The notes beneath the pieces are model-generated. The model did no database searches. It saw only the letters and a list, made by a program, of their open reading frames with translations, and was not told the origin of the DNA. From Polytrichum commune (Eukaryota; Streptophyta; Polytrichopsida; Polytrichales; Polytrichaceae), in contig OX485803.1 in assembly GCA_950295325.1 (NCBI GenBank), forward strand, positions 60,157,554 to 60,221,553: a stretch of DNA of 64,000 bases, written 5' to 3'. Shown here piece by piece: positions 50,751-60,945 of the stretch. Position numbers and translations under genes: made by a program. The stretch's first letter is position 1, and each line of letters starts with the position of its first letter.

Positions 50751-53170
50751 ATGGGGCAAATCTTGGCATTACCATTGGGCATCATGCGCACAATTGTCGC
50801 GGTTGTTAACAAATTTGTGCTGAAAGGGAAGAGGCCTCTGCGAATCGACCTCCCCTTCCCGTTCGTCCCGATCGACATTGTGTTCGTCTCCGATGTGGAG
50901 CAGATGGAATCCATAAACCACGCCCCGCAGCTTGTGGATCACCTCCACCGCGTGGACACGAAGCAGCTGCCGCGCTGGGTGCAATGGTACTTCTCCGCCA
51001 CCCACTTCCACAACGAGAAGCGCGACAAGTGGTTCCTCGCCTTCGAGTCGCCGCTCTCGTGTCCTAGCTATGCCGAGAGGCGTGCCATGCACGACGCTTG
51101 GTTGGCGCCTGAATTCACAACCGACGATGTCAAGAGCGTCGCCAACCTCCTCCGAGCCAACGCTGACAAGGATGCCATCGCCGACGCGGTTGCGCAGATC
51201 GTCATCGGCAAGCATTTGCCAATGCGGTAATCCACAATCCTCCTCACGAACGACGATGCATCTGCGACATTTAAAGAGTTCATATCCTCCAAATCTCTCA
51301 AAGGCTCATGTCCTGGTGCAGAGTTTCCTCCCACTTTTGAGAGTTTGTAAAGTTGAAGGAGTGTTCAAGTGGTGTTGGAACCCCAAATGTGGAGAAATGA
51401 AGGGAAGGCATTTGAATCTGGTCAAAGACAACGATATAAAAGTGGCAAATTCATAAAGTACCTAAAACGGTGCTCTCAAAAGTTTGACAAGGAATTCATT
51501 ATTATGTTATTGTTTGTTGGCCAAAGTCAAACACCTCCACTTCAAATTTATCCAAATTTACCAAATTTGGAGGTTCCAACAAGACTTGAACGCTCCTTGA
51601 ATATCATAAACCCTCAAAAGTCGGGCAAAACTCCCTAGCTACGACCAAAATATGTTAGTTCACACCTAACCACATACCACTCAAATATAGTTGTCTAGGA
51701 GTCATTGTTGTGTTGGAATGAGACTTGTCTACATTAGACCTGAGGTGGCAACTATTTGTAGCACCCGTGTGGGTCGGGTTCTTTAGAAGGTCCTGGTTTG
51801 GAGTTGCTAAGACATGTTGAAGAAGGAGCACTAGTTTAAGGTTGTTTTATAAGTCTTTTTAAGACTATAAATTCTAAAAAACTTTCATAAAATTGAAAAT
51901 TAACTACCTATGGCATCTTGATGGTGACCCTTGCTTTAGAGAATTATTGCTTCCAATCGGTTCTAAAGATGATATTTGAAAGTATATGCCTTTTCTAATT
52001 CGGACATGAGTGGTATCAATGGAATGCTCACAATGCCTTCTCGCTAAGCATGTCGCTCCTCTTTGTGTTGTAAGAAATCATGAATCAATTAGATGCATTA
52101 GGAATGATTTAGATGCAATCGATCGATCTTCAAGGAAGAGTTGCCACCCCAAGGGTGTAGACATCATGACTTGGAGTATAAGGTAGAGATGTGTTATTAA
52201 GGGTACATTGCTCTATGCAGCCACTACTCGTAGGATAATGAAACACGCAATCAGTGCGAGATATTTGGCAAATCCAAATCGTGCCCATGCCAATTTGCAC
52301 CATAATTTTCATAATTCATATCAATATCTTATTCATCATCAAAGTAAAGATTCTCGTGTTCGTGAGGTGTCCCCAATTATGTTGACTATTGAACCTAGAA
52401 TGATCAGCATATTTTGAGCACAAATTCCAATCTCTCATGAACACGTGTCCTTTTGGTGTATGTTCTTAGATTCACACCCAACCACATACCACTCACATAC
52501 AAATAGGTGCGTGCCCATGCTCTTCCCATGTTTGATTTAGGCTCGTCTACCTTACTACAACAGGAATTGATTACTTTACTCATGATGTATAAATTACAAG
52601 TGCAGGAGTTCCAACCCCGGACACATTCCAAGCTCCATCGTCAAGGTTTCGAGCAACTTTTTGGGTTCGCAAATCACAGATGCACTGAAGCCCGGCCGCT
52701 ACGCCAAGAGCAAGGAGGCCCAGGAGCAGGTGTATGAGTGGTGTGCGGCTAATGTGGGCGTGGGTGTGTGCCCGATCGACATTGTGCATACTTTCGGAGC
52801 CTTGACGAACAAATTCACGCCCGCCATTATGACGCTCAACGCCAAGAGAAGCAACCTTGACGTGCCGGTGGAGCATCTCTTCACTCGTGCGGCGAATTGC
52901 CCGACCCCGACCACGCCGCGCGTGTTTGTGGAGAGGACGACTGTCGACGGCATGTTGGCGTACCCTGCCAGACCGATGCAAACAATAGTCCTCCTCAACA
53001 ATGCCGATGCTGCGGAGGCCACTGGCAACCTCTTCTTCACCCTCGGCGGCGGGGAGGCTACCAACCGCGCCTGCTCCTTCAAGAACTACTTCGTCCACTT
53101 CATGCGAGCTCTACAACGTGAACTCAAGCAGGACATCCATACTTCCATAGGCTCATCAACAACATTGTGA
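50751..53170 (+). CDS. Short, degenerate cytochrome P450-like protein
   Basis: Two exons, 50751-51226 and 52606-53170, join in frame (CG/G) across a GT-AG intron, giving 346 aa. ATG 50751 has a good context (GCCATGG). Residues 3-24 are hydrophobic, a possible membrane anchor. By eye the order of segments follows P450s: DIVFVSDVEQ (beta-1-like), a C-helix-like ERRAMHDAWLAPEFT, a K-helix-like VEHLFTR with a spoiled ExxR (E248, R253), PRVFVERTTVDG, and a haem-loop-like FTLGGGEATNRACSFKNY with Cys315. The canonical I-helix Thr motif is not seen, and 346 aa is short against 400-500. The NRACSFKNY end resembles the NKQCAAKD-type loop of CYP74 oxylipin enzymes. Activity is uncertain. Exons are much richer in GC than the neighbouring genes. 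Gene structure is solid; family assignment is inference. Confidence 0.6.
51780..52080 (-). repeat. Dispersed repeat C, copy 3 (inverted, in P450-like intron)
   Basis: Reverse complement of the repeat C block order: GTGACCCTTGCTTTAGAG, GGTTCTAAAGATGA, TTTGAAAGTATATGCC and CTCACAATGCC. It is diverged and lies inside the intron 51227-52605. Confidence 0.5.
52200..52510 (+). repeat. Dispersed repeat B, copy 3 (in P450-like intron)
   Basis: Blocks CATATCAATATCTTATTCAT, ATCAAAGTAAAGATTCT, CCCCAATTATGTTGACTATT, TTTTGAGCACAAATTCCAAT and CACATACCACTCACATA follow the order of the copies at 19420 and 45610. Confidence 0.75.
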
Positions 53171-54794
53171 ATCTGTACCTGAGAGATGACCATCGTTGCC
53201 GAAGTTTGGGGCGGCAACTCCTGTGTATATATACTATTTGCAGGGATCCTCAAACAATAATATTGTCTTGGAGTTGATTATGCACAGTTAGAACTTCATA
53301 TGTGTTTTATGTGTTTAAATAATTCCAAACCTTTCGATAATGTGGAAATGCGCATGCATTGTGTGAGAACAAGCAAAAACATAGTGCAAACATGCAAAGA
53401 AATAGAAGCCACGATGTCATACAAGGCACAACACTAATGCGGTTGTGGAGGGGGGGGGGGTTGATGGCAAATGTTCACATCATGTAGTGGGAATGGCACA
53501 ATATGTATCGTTAAGGATGAACATGTGGGTGCCAAAAATTGACAACAATAAAGACTACAACATATTCTTTCAATTCTATCCACAGTACTGTTTCTTTCAC
53601 CTCCCTCTATCTTTGTGGTTAGCCTTATATTGTGATAAGTCTATTATGAGCACAATATTTTGATACAAGCATAGGTATTCACGAATTTCAAGGACAAATT
53701 AGGAGTTTCGGACCATTTAGATATGCTATGGTGACATGTGTCTTGATTCAATAATCTTTCTCCAAGTTCATTAGATACACCTTCACATTCCTCCACATTT
53801 TGGAACTCCATATCAAAAATGGATCATGGTTTTTTACACATGATTCGATGTTCACATAGTAGAGCCCAAAAACCTTAGGTCCAGAAGATATCAACATTAA
53901 GTTCCATTGGATTCAATAAACCATTGATTGTCTACTATGAAACATGGGGTTGCAATTGCAATGTGTTGATGTTTCTATATTTAGAGTTTCAAGATATAAA
54001 AGGATACAATCAATGTGAAAAGAATCGTTATCTACATGTTCATGAGTTAGCACTGAAATGATACCCAACTGTCAAGTTCATGTACAACAATACCATATGC
54101 TCATGTGCATGCCATGATGCCGGGGAGGGCACTGGCTGTATTTTAGAAACAACGTGCAATAAAATATAACACATAACATATTTAATTGAGGTAGAATTTT
54201 GAAGAATTCTATATAAAATATAAGGGGCGAATTAATGTTGGAAACCTGTTATAAAAAAATACCATGCAATACAACATGTGTAATTATTATTATGTTTGTA
54301 TTTAAAATACCCTTGAATAAGGGTGTCCTAAGTTAAACACTATGTAAGCTCAAATGAGATGGATGAAAATTATTTTTATCTAGTAATTTTTGTAGATAAA
54401 TTATGGTTTTAGGTTTTGGGTGAGCCAAGGGGGTGCAGTGTTGCACAAGATTAGGAGGTGAATTTTCAATTGCAAATACCTCATTAAGATGGCCATCATC
54501 AATGCAATCTTATTATTTAGTGTCATGGCAAGAAATTAAGTAATGCTGAGAAACATCAGTGAATTTCACTGGGTCACGTGATCACTTACCAGAAAGCGTC
54601 CTCTTAGGTTAGGTTTGCTCTTGTATGTTACGCAGAAGTTCGTGTTACGTTCTCCTAAAGCAAGAAAACTTGACGCAAGATATGCGCCGCATTGCATGTG
54701 TCAAATTGTAGTGATCAAGAATTGGCTCCTACAGGTGCTGCTGCGAATTCCGTTGCACACAAGCAGGCGGAGCCAGTAACGTCGACATTCATCT
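53171..54794. other. 3' region of the P450-like gene and intergenic DNA
   Basis: No gene is supported. It contains a run of 10 Gs near 53450 and a diverged copy (about 53920-54070) of the repeat in MIOX intron 5. Confidence 0.45.
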
Positions 54795-55215
54795 GGTTAA
54801 GATCACAATAATTCTTGTGGGTTTTGATGTGCTCTTTTCCTCGCAGCTCACATGTCTGCCCCTCGGTGAAACAGCAAGGAAAAGAATGCTGCAAATTAAC
54901 AGAAAATTCTTTTTTCTGCGAAACAAGGGATCGGTGTGCTTGAAATCTTCTTGCTAAAATCCCAGAAGTTCTTGTGGTTTCTTATTTGCTTGTGTCCACG
55001 CAACTCACTTGTCTGCCCTTCGAAGGAAAAGCATGCTGCAAATTAGCAGCAGAAACTTGTTCTACGAAACAAGGGATCGGTGTGCTTGAAATCCTCTGGC
55101 TAAGATCCCAGAAGTTCTGGTGGTTTTTGGTTTGCTTGTGTCCACGCAGCTCACTTGTCTCCTCCAAATCAGCAGCAGAATTTTTTTCTGCGAAACAGCG
55201 GATCTCAGTGCGCAG
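54795..55215. repeat. Three tandem repeats of about 150 bp
   Basis: The landmark AGTTCT(T/G)GTGG (first copy AATTCTTGTGG) occurs at about 54811, 54967 and 55113. Each is followed by TTTGCTTGTGTCCACGCA(A/G)CTCAC, TTGTCT, AGCAGCAGAA and CTGCGAAACA. Copies 1 and 2 also have CAAGGGATCGGTGTGCTTGA. Period is about 156 and 146 bp; the third copy is shortened. Confidence 0.85.
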
Positions 55216-56499
55216 GACTACTTGCACCTTTTGACTGCGCGCTGACTGTTTTGAACGATTCCACGCTTATTCACTTCTTGTCAACAAACAAGACTCGTGG
55301 TTCTGAATGGGTAAAATAGTGCTCTAAGGTTTAGCGCCGTCATTCAAAATTGCTGCGTTCTTCCTGTTGGGAAGCATTTATTATACTGGCTCCTGAGCGC
55401 GTCTTGAAACTCACGTATGGTCGATAATATGCGAGGAATATGTTGAACACAGATGTTTCTGTGGCTCCATGGTGAGCAGACAGCCTGTGAGTAGCTTACG
55501 GGACGTTGAATCTTCTACTTCGTTTACATGAAGGCTTGTACAAAAGGATGGGCCAAATTCGGAGGCTCCAGACATAAGTGGAAATTTGTCAATGGCTCGC
55601 CCGAGGTTTCTGTAGACAAGATGACTGACTCCCTGATTCACCACTCTTGACAATAAGTATGATAAAAGTTACAGATATGTCTGTCGCCATCCCGAAAATC
55701 GCCTTGGAGTGAGTCATTCTGACTGGATATGGCTTCTGGAAGGATTCCAATTCCCAAAGTACATCACAGATCAGTCAGACAGAGGTACCGTAAGGACGGC
55801 CTAGTACTTTAGACTATTCTCCGGCTTTGAGTATGCAAACATCTCTCCCCACTTTCCCCCAGCAATTCACTGCCTCCTAATAAATTCGTCGAAACTTACA
55901 GTTCACAGTAACTCTACTTAGCGACATTCGGGCGGCAACATACATCGGAGCCTTCAGGTGAACATATAAAACTATTGATATCCTGCTTTGATGAGCATAG
56001 TGTGAAGATTATCATAAACAATATCATTAGATAGCCTGTCAAAAGGGCACAGTCACATGCTCACAGGTATATTCTCAGCTGAGATGTCGTTGAAGAGGGA
56101 GCAGGGGAGTAACCACAAGATTGGATAGATTCCTCAAAACCAATTTGACTACTTCAAAGGGACGAACTTCCAAGTACGATGTGGCCAGATTGTGCAACCC
56201 AAGAAGGACAGGCTCTTACTTGTCAAGGGCGGCCCTGGAGCAGCAGTGGCAGCATGTGGCTCTGCACGCTCATGGACTGTGCGAATTGTCGTCACTAGTG
56301 CAGAATTGACCTTATCAACTCTCTGGGCACTCGTGACTTGCCCCGAATTTTGAAGCTCCCATTCAAAAAAGCTTGAATCGAGGTACCTGAGCAGCCACAC
56401 AGCATGCGGGGTTCAAGGCCTGCCTCGGATTGTGGCCACACAAATATCCCAGCTACATAACCTAAGAGTGGCTTGACCTTGTATATTAATTGAACGTGT
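55216..56499. other. Intergenic DNA, no gene recognised
   Basis: Short frames only. None has motifs or a convincing splice partner. Confidence 0.4.
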
Positions 56500-56763
56500 A
56501 TGTCAAGGTTGAGAGAGCTATCTGACAGATTGCAGAGTGAGAGAGCTTTGGTTGCTGTTCTGTTGCTGTTCGGTGAGCTCGTGGTCACCACCAACATCAT
56601 CATCGACATCATCATGTTGCCTCTCATCGGCCTGGTGGGCGTGGCTATGCTCGAAGCTGCGGCAGTGCTGCTAAGTACGACAGTCTGCCTTTTCCACAAA
56701 CATCACAAGAAAGAGCTCCAGACCGATGGAGGAGGAAATGGAGGTGGAGGAGCGAGTGGCTGA
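56500..56763 (+). CDS. Possible small membrane protein, 87 aa
   Basis: The frame starts at ATG 56500 with a polar, basic start (SRLRELSDRLQSER). Two hydrophobic stretches follow, about residues 16-34 and 37-66 (AVLLLFGELVV, IIMLPLIGLVGVAMLEAAA). It ends with a basic and Gly-rich tail (HKHHKKEL, GGGNGGGGASG). Codons are GC-ending more often than in the surrounding DNA, which favours real coding. No family is recognised. It could be a complete small gene or one exon of a larger one. Confidence 0.35.
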   Translation: MSRLRELSDRLQSERALVAVLLLFGELVVTTNIIIDIIMLPLIGLVGVAMLEAAAVLLSTTVCLFHKHHKKELQTDGGGNGGGGASG

Positions 56764-58333
56764 TTGCTGGACCGATCGGTGCAGAGGCGAGCCGGCTCTA
56801 CAAACAATGTATCCTGTGTAGGTAGGTATCTGCACATGATCACATCGTAACTAATGATGATAGACTAAACCCACCTTATAGATTGCAGCGAAATTCTTGA
56901 AGGTGCCGCTGTCGATAGACCAGTGGTGACTGCAGATCTATTCTCAATTTCAGTAAGCGCTATCCATGTACTGATATACCTGAGAATTACTTGCACAAAG
57001 ATGCTTGAAACAATGACGGGAAAGGACGACCTGGGGCAGAGTTTGTAGTTTACTCGAAAATGTACGCTCTACGGATTTCAAAGTCACTCCTCGACCCCTT
57101 TCACATGCAGTGTGTATCTAGAGGAAGACTGCCGCAGCATGTGGTCTGTAGTCTGGATTGCTGGTAGCAGCTGAAGCCAAAAACTTGACATAATTTGGAA
57201 TTTTCTGACAATGTAAGTACATATTTCACACAATTGCATCAGAGTCTTTGTCATTCGCACCTGTTGGTTGGGAACCATGTTGGGATTGGGGTTACCATCG
57301 AAGTTTTACCAAACATATCGTAATTGGTACCAGTAGACTAACGTACCCCAGATTACAGCACTCGTCCACGTCGAGGAAGTACCCTCTGCGACCTATCAAT
57401 TTTGAATGATTTGCAAGCGGTATGTCTTTGGCCCATTTGTTGTCGGCAATTCCTGAGAGCTGCTGCTGCGTGACAATTTTTTAAACATACCAACTAGTTA
57501 AAACAGTCAGCAAGCCCCTTCTTACAGTTTTCAACTCCAGAAACGATTTTACATATACAGAAGCAAGGTCTATTCCTCAAATCATGCAAGCACCTACAAT
57601 CTGCGGTGAATTTGTTTAGTGCTTCTGCATTGGACATCGTACTAAGCGCTTGAGATTTTCGTGGTTCTCAAATGAAAATTGCATAGCACACTCTCGTTGG
57701 AGACAAGATCGAAGCATTGAAAAGAAGGCACAAATCCGGAAGATCCACTGAATTTGGTAATTGCATTGAAAATGTGAACAATGTACACAGTTTCTACGTC
57801 CTGAATGAATTACATGCCACCTAGGATATGATGAACCGAATCTTGTGCAAGGACGGGGCAACAACTACTAATCTAGGGTTACTTGTTCTCAACAACTCGT
57901 CTTCTCCCGTTCTTTGGTTCCGTCACAAAGAACTCATTCTTGACCCATTGATAATTTCCTCGCAATGTCAGTTAATGGACGTACAGTCAAACCCTCCTCT
58001 CATTTTGCTTCAGAAATGGCATCCAAGTTTAGCACATCTACTGCAAAATTAAATGTCAAACGATAAAATATTTCAATGAAGTCCTCCACTCTTAAGTTTG
58101 GAAATTCCGTGTTGTTGCAGTCCTTGTTATTCGCTGGGAAATTTGATTGTTCCACAGAAGCTCGAGGAGCAACATCGAATCATCCTTCCAGAGAGAGGTA
58201 AAATTGACGCGTTAAATTTACTCAAGCACAGAGCTCTGACCGAAATTGCAACGTTGAAAACTAGTCTTCCCTCCCGCCTGCCGGCAGCGATGTCCAATTG
58301 CACGCAGTCTCCAGAATAAATATAACGTTTCGC
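56764..58333. other. Intergenic DNA between the small ORF and the kinase gene
   Basis: No coding region, repeat or RNA gene was recognised. The part next to 58333 should contain the 3' UTR of the minus-strand kinase gene. Confidence 0.4.
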
Positions 58334-60940
58334 TCACACCTGAGATACATTCTTGGTAGAGATGTCCCTGAGTTCCTGGCAAATTTGGAAAAAATCTGGT
58401 CTCTGCTTAGGATCCCTATGCCAGCAGCGCTCAATGAGCTTACCCAGGTCCGGATTAATATCAGCGGGGAGTGATGGCCGGACCCCTGACCGCAGTGCAT
58501 CATAGTCTGAATTTCGGATGATTCTTACACCATCACGTACAAACGGTGCCCCTCCTGACACCACCTCATAACATGTCATTGCGAAACTATAAACATCCGC
58601 TGCCTTGAGGTCACATGTTATAAATTGGTCCCCTGCACAACTGCTGCTCGCTGGGTCTGATAGAATCTCCGGTGCCCGCCAGAACCCAGTTCCAACCTTC
58701 GTAACATAGGACGGATCCAAGGATTGCTCCGAGTCAAAATATTGAGACACACCGAAGTCCACAATCTTGACGTCAAAGTTTCCACTGCGGTTCTGCACGA
58801 GCACATTCCTTGCCTTCAGGTCCCTGTGAAGAACATTCTTTGAGTGCAAGAACGCCATGCCCAGCGCTATCTTGAGGATGATGTCCAAAGCCTCTTCGGG
58901 AGTGAAAGGACCAGCTCCAAGTGTTGATGAGCAGCCATGATCATCCCTATGACTTGCAATCTTGTTCATCCGAGTTTCAATGAAGGCATGAAGATCACTG
59001 TCCAAAAGTTCCATCACAATTGAGCACTCATGCTTCTGGATGGAAAAGCCCACCAACCGCACAATATATGGATGCAGAAGCTGGGTTAGGAATTTCATTT
59101 CCTGCTGTAGGGCTGAGCCAGCTATGGTTGCAGCCTTGAATCTTTTGACTGCAAATCTGCAGCCTAGCCACTTGGCCTCGAATACTTCGGCAGACGCTCC
59201 TCCTCCAATTTTTCGCACTTTTATAAGGTCAGAGGGTTCTATCCTCAGATATTTGGGAATGTGTTCGCTAGTTACAACGTCCATACTCTGATTTTCTTCT
59301 CCTCCGAGATAGGTCCACTGAGGATCTTCGACACGCGGTGGAGGAGGGTTGAATTTTCTTACCACGCTCAGGGCTTTCAGGAATTGCCTAAGTTTGGTCT
59401 TCACGGTCTGCACTCCAGACGAAATCTCTGTTTTGACGGGTTCTGAAGACTTGATGATGTCCAAAACATGACATATTTCCTCAAAAGTTGGCCGGCTCTC
59501 GTGTTGAGGATGCCAACAACTCGTAACCAGCCCCTTCAAAGCTTCATTCAACTCACCAGGAAGTTCCGGCCTGTTACCTGACTTTATTCCATTCACAAGC
59601 TCAACTCCGCGGACATTCTCGAAAGGCAACTTTCCAGAAAGAACCTCATAGCAAGTCAACCCGAAACTGTACACGTCACCTTTCTGCAACAATAACTCAG
59701 AAGGCTCATCCTCGACATAGCATGGTATCGCTTCTGGGGCTGTCCACCGAGGTCGCGGGTTCGCCATGGTTGGCCTGCTAGCGGATGCTGATCGTGCTTT
59801 TCCGAGTTGCCGAGCGCAATGAAAGTCTGTAATCTTGACGTCGATGTGGTCACCAGATTCCTTAACAAGCACGTTGGAGCACTTGAGTTCTCCGTGAATA
59901 TACTTTTGTCTGTGCAAGTAGTACATGCCTTTCGCAATTTGGGTAATGATGTCCAGTGCTTGCGTGTATGTGAAGGGTCGGCCGGTCTTCGACTTCTCGT
60001 CTCTCAGCCGATTTTTCATGAAGTTTCGCAAATCCCCATCCATCAGCTCCATGAGGACGTAGCTTTTGTCTGCATCGTGTGCAAAGCCAATGAGCTGCAC
60101 GATATGGGGATGTCGAAGATTTATCAGCAACCCAATCTCCTTTGATAATCGATCCATGTTCCACTGTGTGTCAGGGGACTTAAATACTTTAACAGCACAT
60201 TCGCATCCCAGCCACGAGCCTCGATGCACAAGTGTCAAACCATGCAAGGCTATGGGATCTGCCTCACTCAACCTCTCAAGGGGTCGTACAGGATCTTTGG
60301 TTTCGATTATGGAAGGGTTTATCCTAAGATAACTTGGACATTCCTGTTCGGCCTGAAACTTTGGATGCCCCAGCTCTGCAGCTTCGAATTTCTCATTTAC
60401 TACCTCTTTCACCTTCTTCAAATCAAACGAAGCGGACTCTTCCTGCATTGGCGATGGGGCTTCTTCGATTCGTTCCAGCCTGTGCAGTTCCTTAGACATC
60501 TCTTTCCGATCTCCTTCTGCATCCGATACCAGAATAGCTTCCCTCTCCGCCCCTGTGGTGGCCTCAAAGTTATTATTGTCTTCGCTTTCGAAGTAAAAAT
60601 TTGCTTTCAAGGCATCAATCTCGCCATGTATCTCCTTGAAGGCTTCCACGTTGTTTGTTCGATTGAGAACTGTCTTAATTGCACTCCAGTTCGTATATTG
60701 CGAAATCAGAGCATTTCCTTTCTTGAGCACAGTCAGAAGCTCGTCAAAAGCGGGATAGACAATGTTGGCATTTTCTCCACCAAAGTCTTTGTCATCAGCA
60801 ATGGAACTCTTTACTCTCCTCAATGTCGGATCAAGGGCAGCAAAACGTTTCTTGACTCGTTCACACTGATTTTTGTTCAGCCATATTGTTGTGTTTCTGA
60901 CATTCTCAATAATGTTAATGGCTTGGCAAAGCGTCTCCAT
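58334..60940 (-). CDS. MLKL/HeLo-like protein with pseudokinase and active kinase domains in tandem
   Basis: One uninterrupted coding exon of 868 aa from ATG 60940. The N-terminal 120 residues are a predicted helical bundle like the plant MLKL (DUF1221/HeLo) domain (LNKNQCERVKKRF, PAFDELLTVLKKG). Kinase domain 1 (about 225-500) keeps the Lys (CAVKVFK, K251), Glu268, N356 and WTAPEA. It has lost the Gly loop and has HGE for HRD (349-351) and DFH for DFG (372-374): a pseudokinase. Domain 2 (about 570-858) has an IGGGASAEVF loop, K599, E614, HRDLKARN (705-712), DFG (728-730) and GTGFWRAPE (750-758), so it should be an active Ser/Thr TKL-type kinase. The linker motif YLRI(N/E)PS precedes both domains. 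The start at 60940 follows an intron-like end (TTTTGTAG/GACAAATGG). A further 67 upstream codons to 61141 read as intron. Likely role: immune or cell-death signalling, inferred from plant MLKLs. Confidence 0.85.
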   Translation of the reverse strand: METLCQAINIIENVRNTTIWLNKNQCERVKKRFAALDPTLRRVKSSIADDKDFGGENANIVYPAFDELLTVLKKGNALISQYTNWSAIKTVLNRTNNVEAFKEIHGEIDALKANFYFESEDNNNFEATTGAEREAILVSDAEGDRKEMSKELHRLERIEEAPSPMQEESASFDLKKVKEVVNEKFEAAELGHPKFQAEQECPSYLRINPSIIETKDPVRPLERLSEADPIALHGLTLVHRGSWLGCECAVKVFKSPDTQWNMDRLSKEIGLLINLRHPHIVQLIGFAHDADKSYVLMELMDGDLRNFMKNRLRDEKSKTGRPFTYTQALDIITQIAKGMYYLHRQKYIHGELKCSNVLVKESGDHIDVKITDFHCARQLGKARSASASRPTMANPRPRWTAPEAIPCYVEDEPSELLLQKGDVYSFGLTCYEVLSGKLPFENVRGVELVNGIKSGNRPELPGELNEALKGLVTSCWHPQHESRPTFEEICHVLDIIKSSEPVKTEISSGVQTVKTKLRQFLKALSVVRKFNPPPPRVEDPQWTYLGGEENQSMDVVTSEHIPKYLRIEPSDLIKVRKIGGGASAEVFEAKWLGCRFAVKRFKAATIAGSALQQEMKFLTQLLHPYIVRLVGFSIQKHECSIVMELLDSDLHAFIETRMNKIASHRDDHGCSSTLGAGPFTPEEALDIILKIALGMAFLHSKNVLHRDLKARNVLVQNRSGNFDVKIVDFGVSQYFDSEQSLDPSYVTKVGTGFWRAPEILSDPASSSCAGDQFITCDLKAADVYSFAMTCYEVVSGGAPFVRDGVRIIRNSDYDALRSGVRPSLPADINPDLGKLIERCWHRDPKQRPDFFQICQELRDISTKNVSQV

Positions 60941-60945
60941 TTGTC

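Noticed and set aside
50769-51215. 148-codon minus-strand frame
   Set aside because: It is antisense to exon 1 of the P450-like gene; GC-rich exons often give such mirror frames.
52580-53098. 172-codon minus-strand frame
   Set aside because: It is antisense to exon 2 of the P450-like gene, whose sense frame joins exon 1 in phase.
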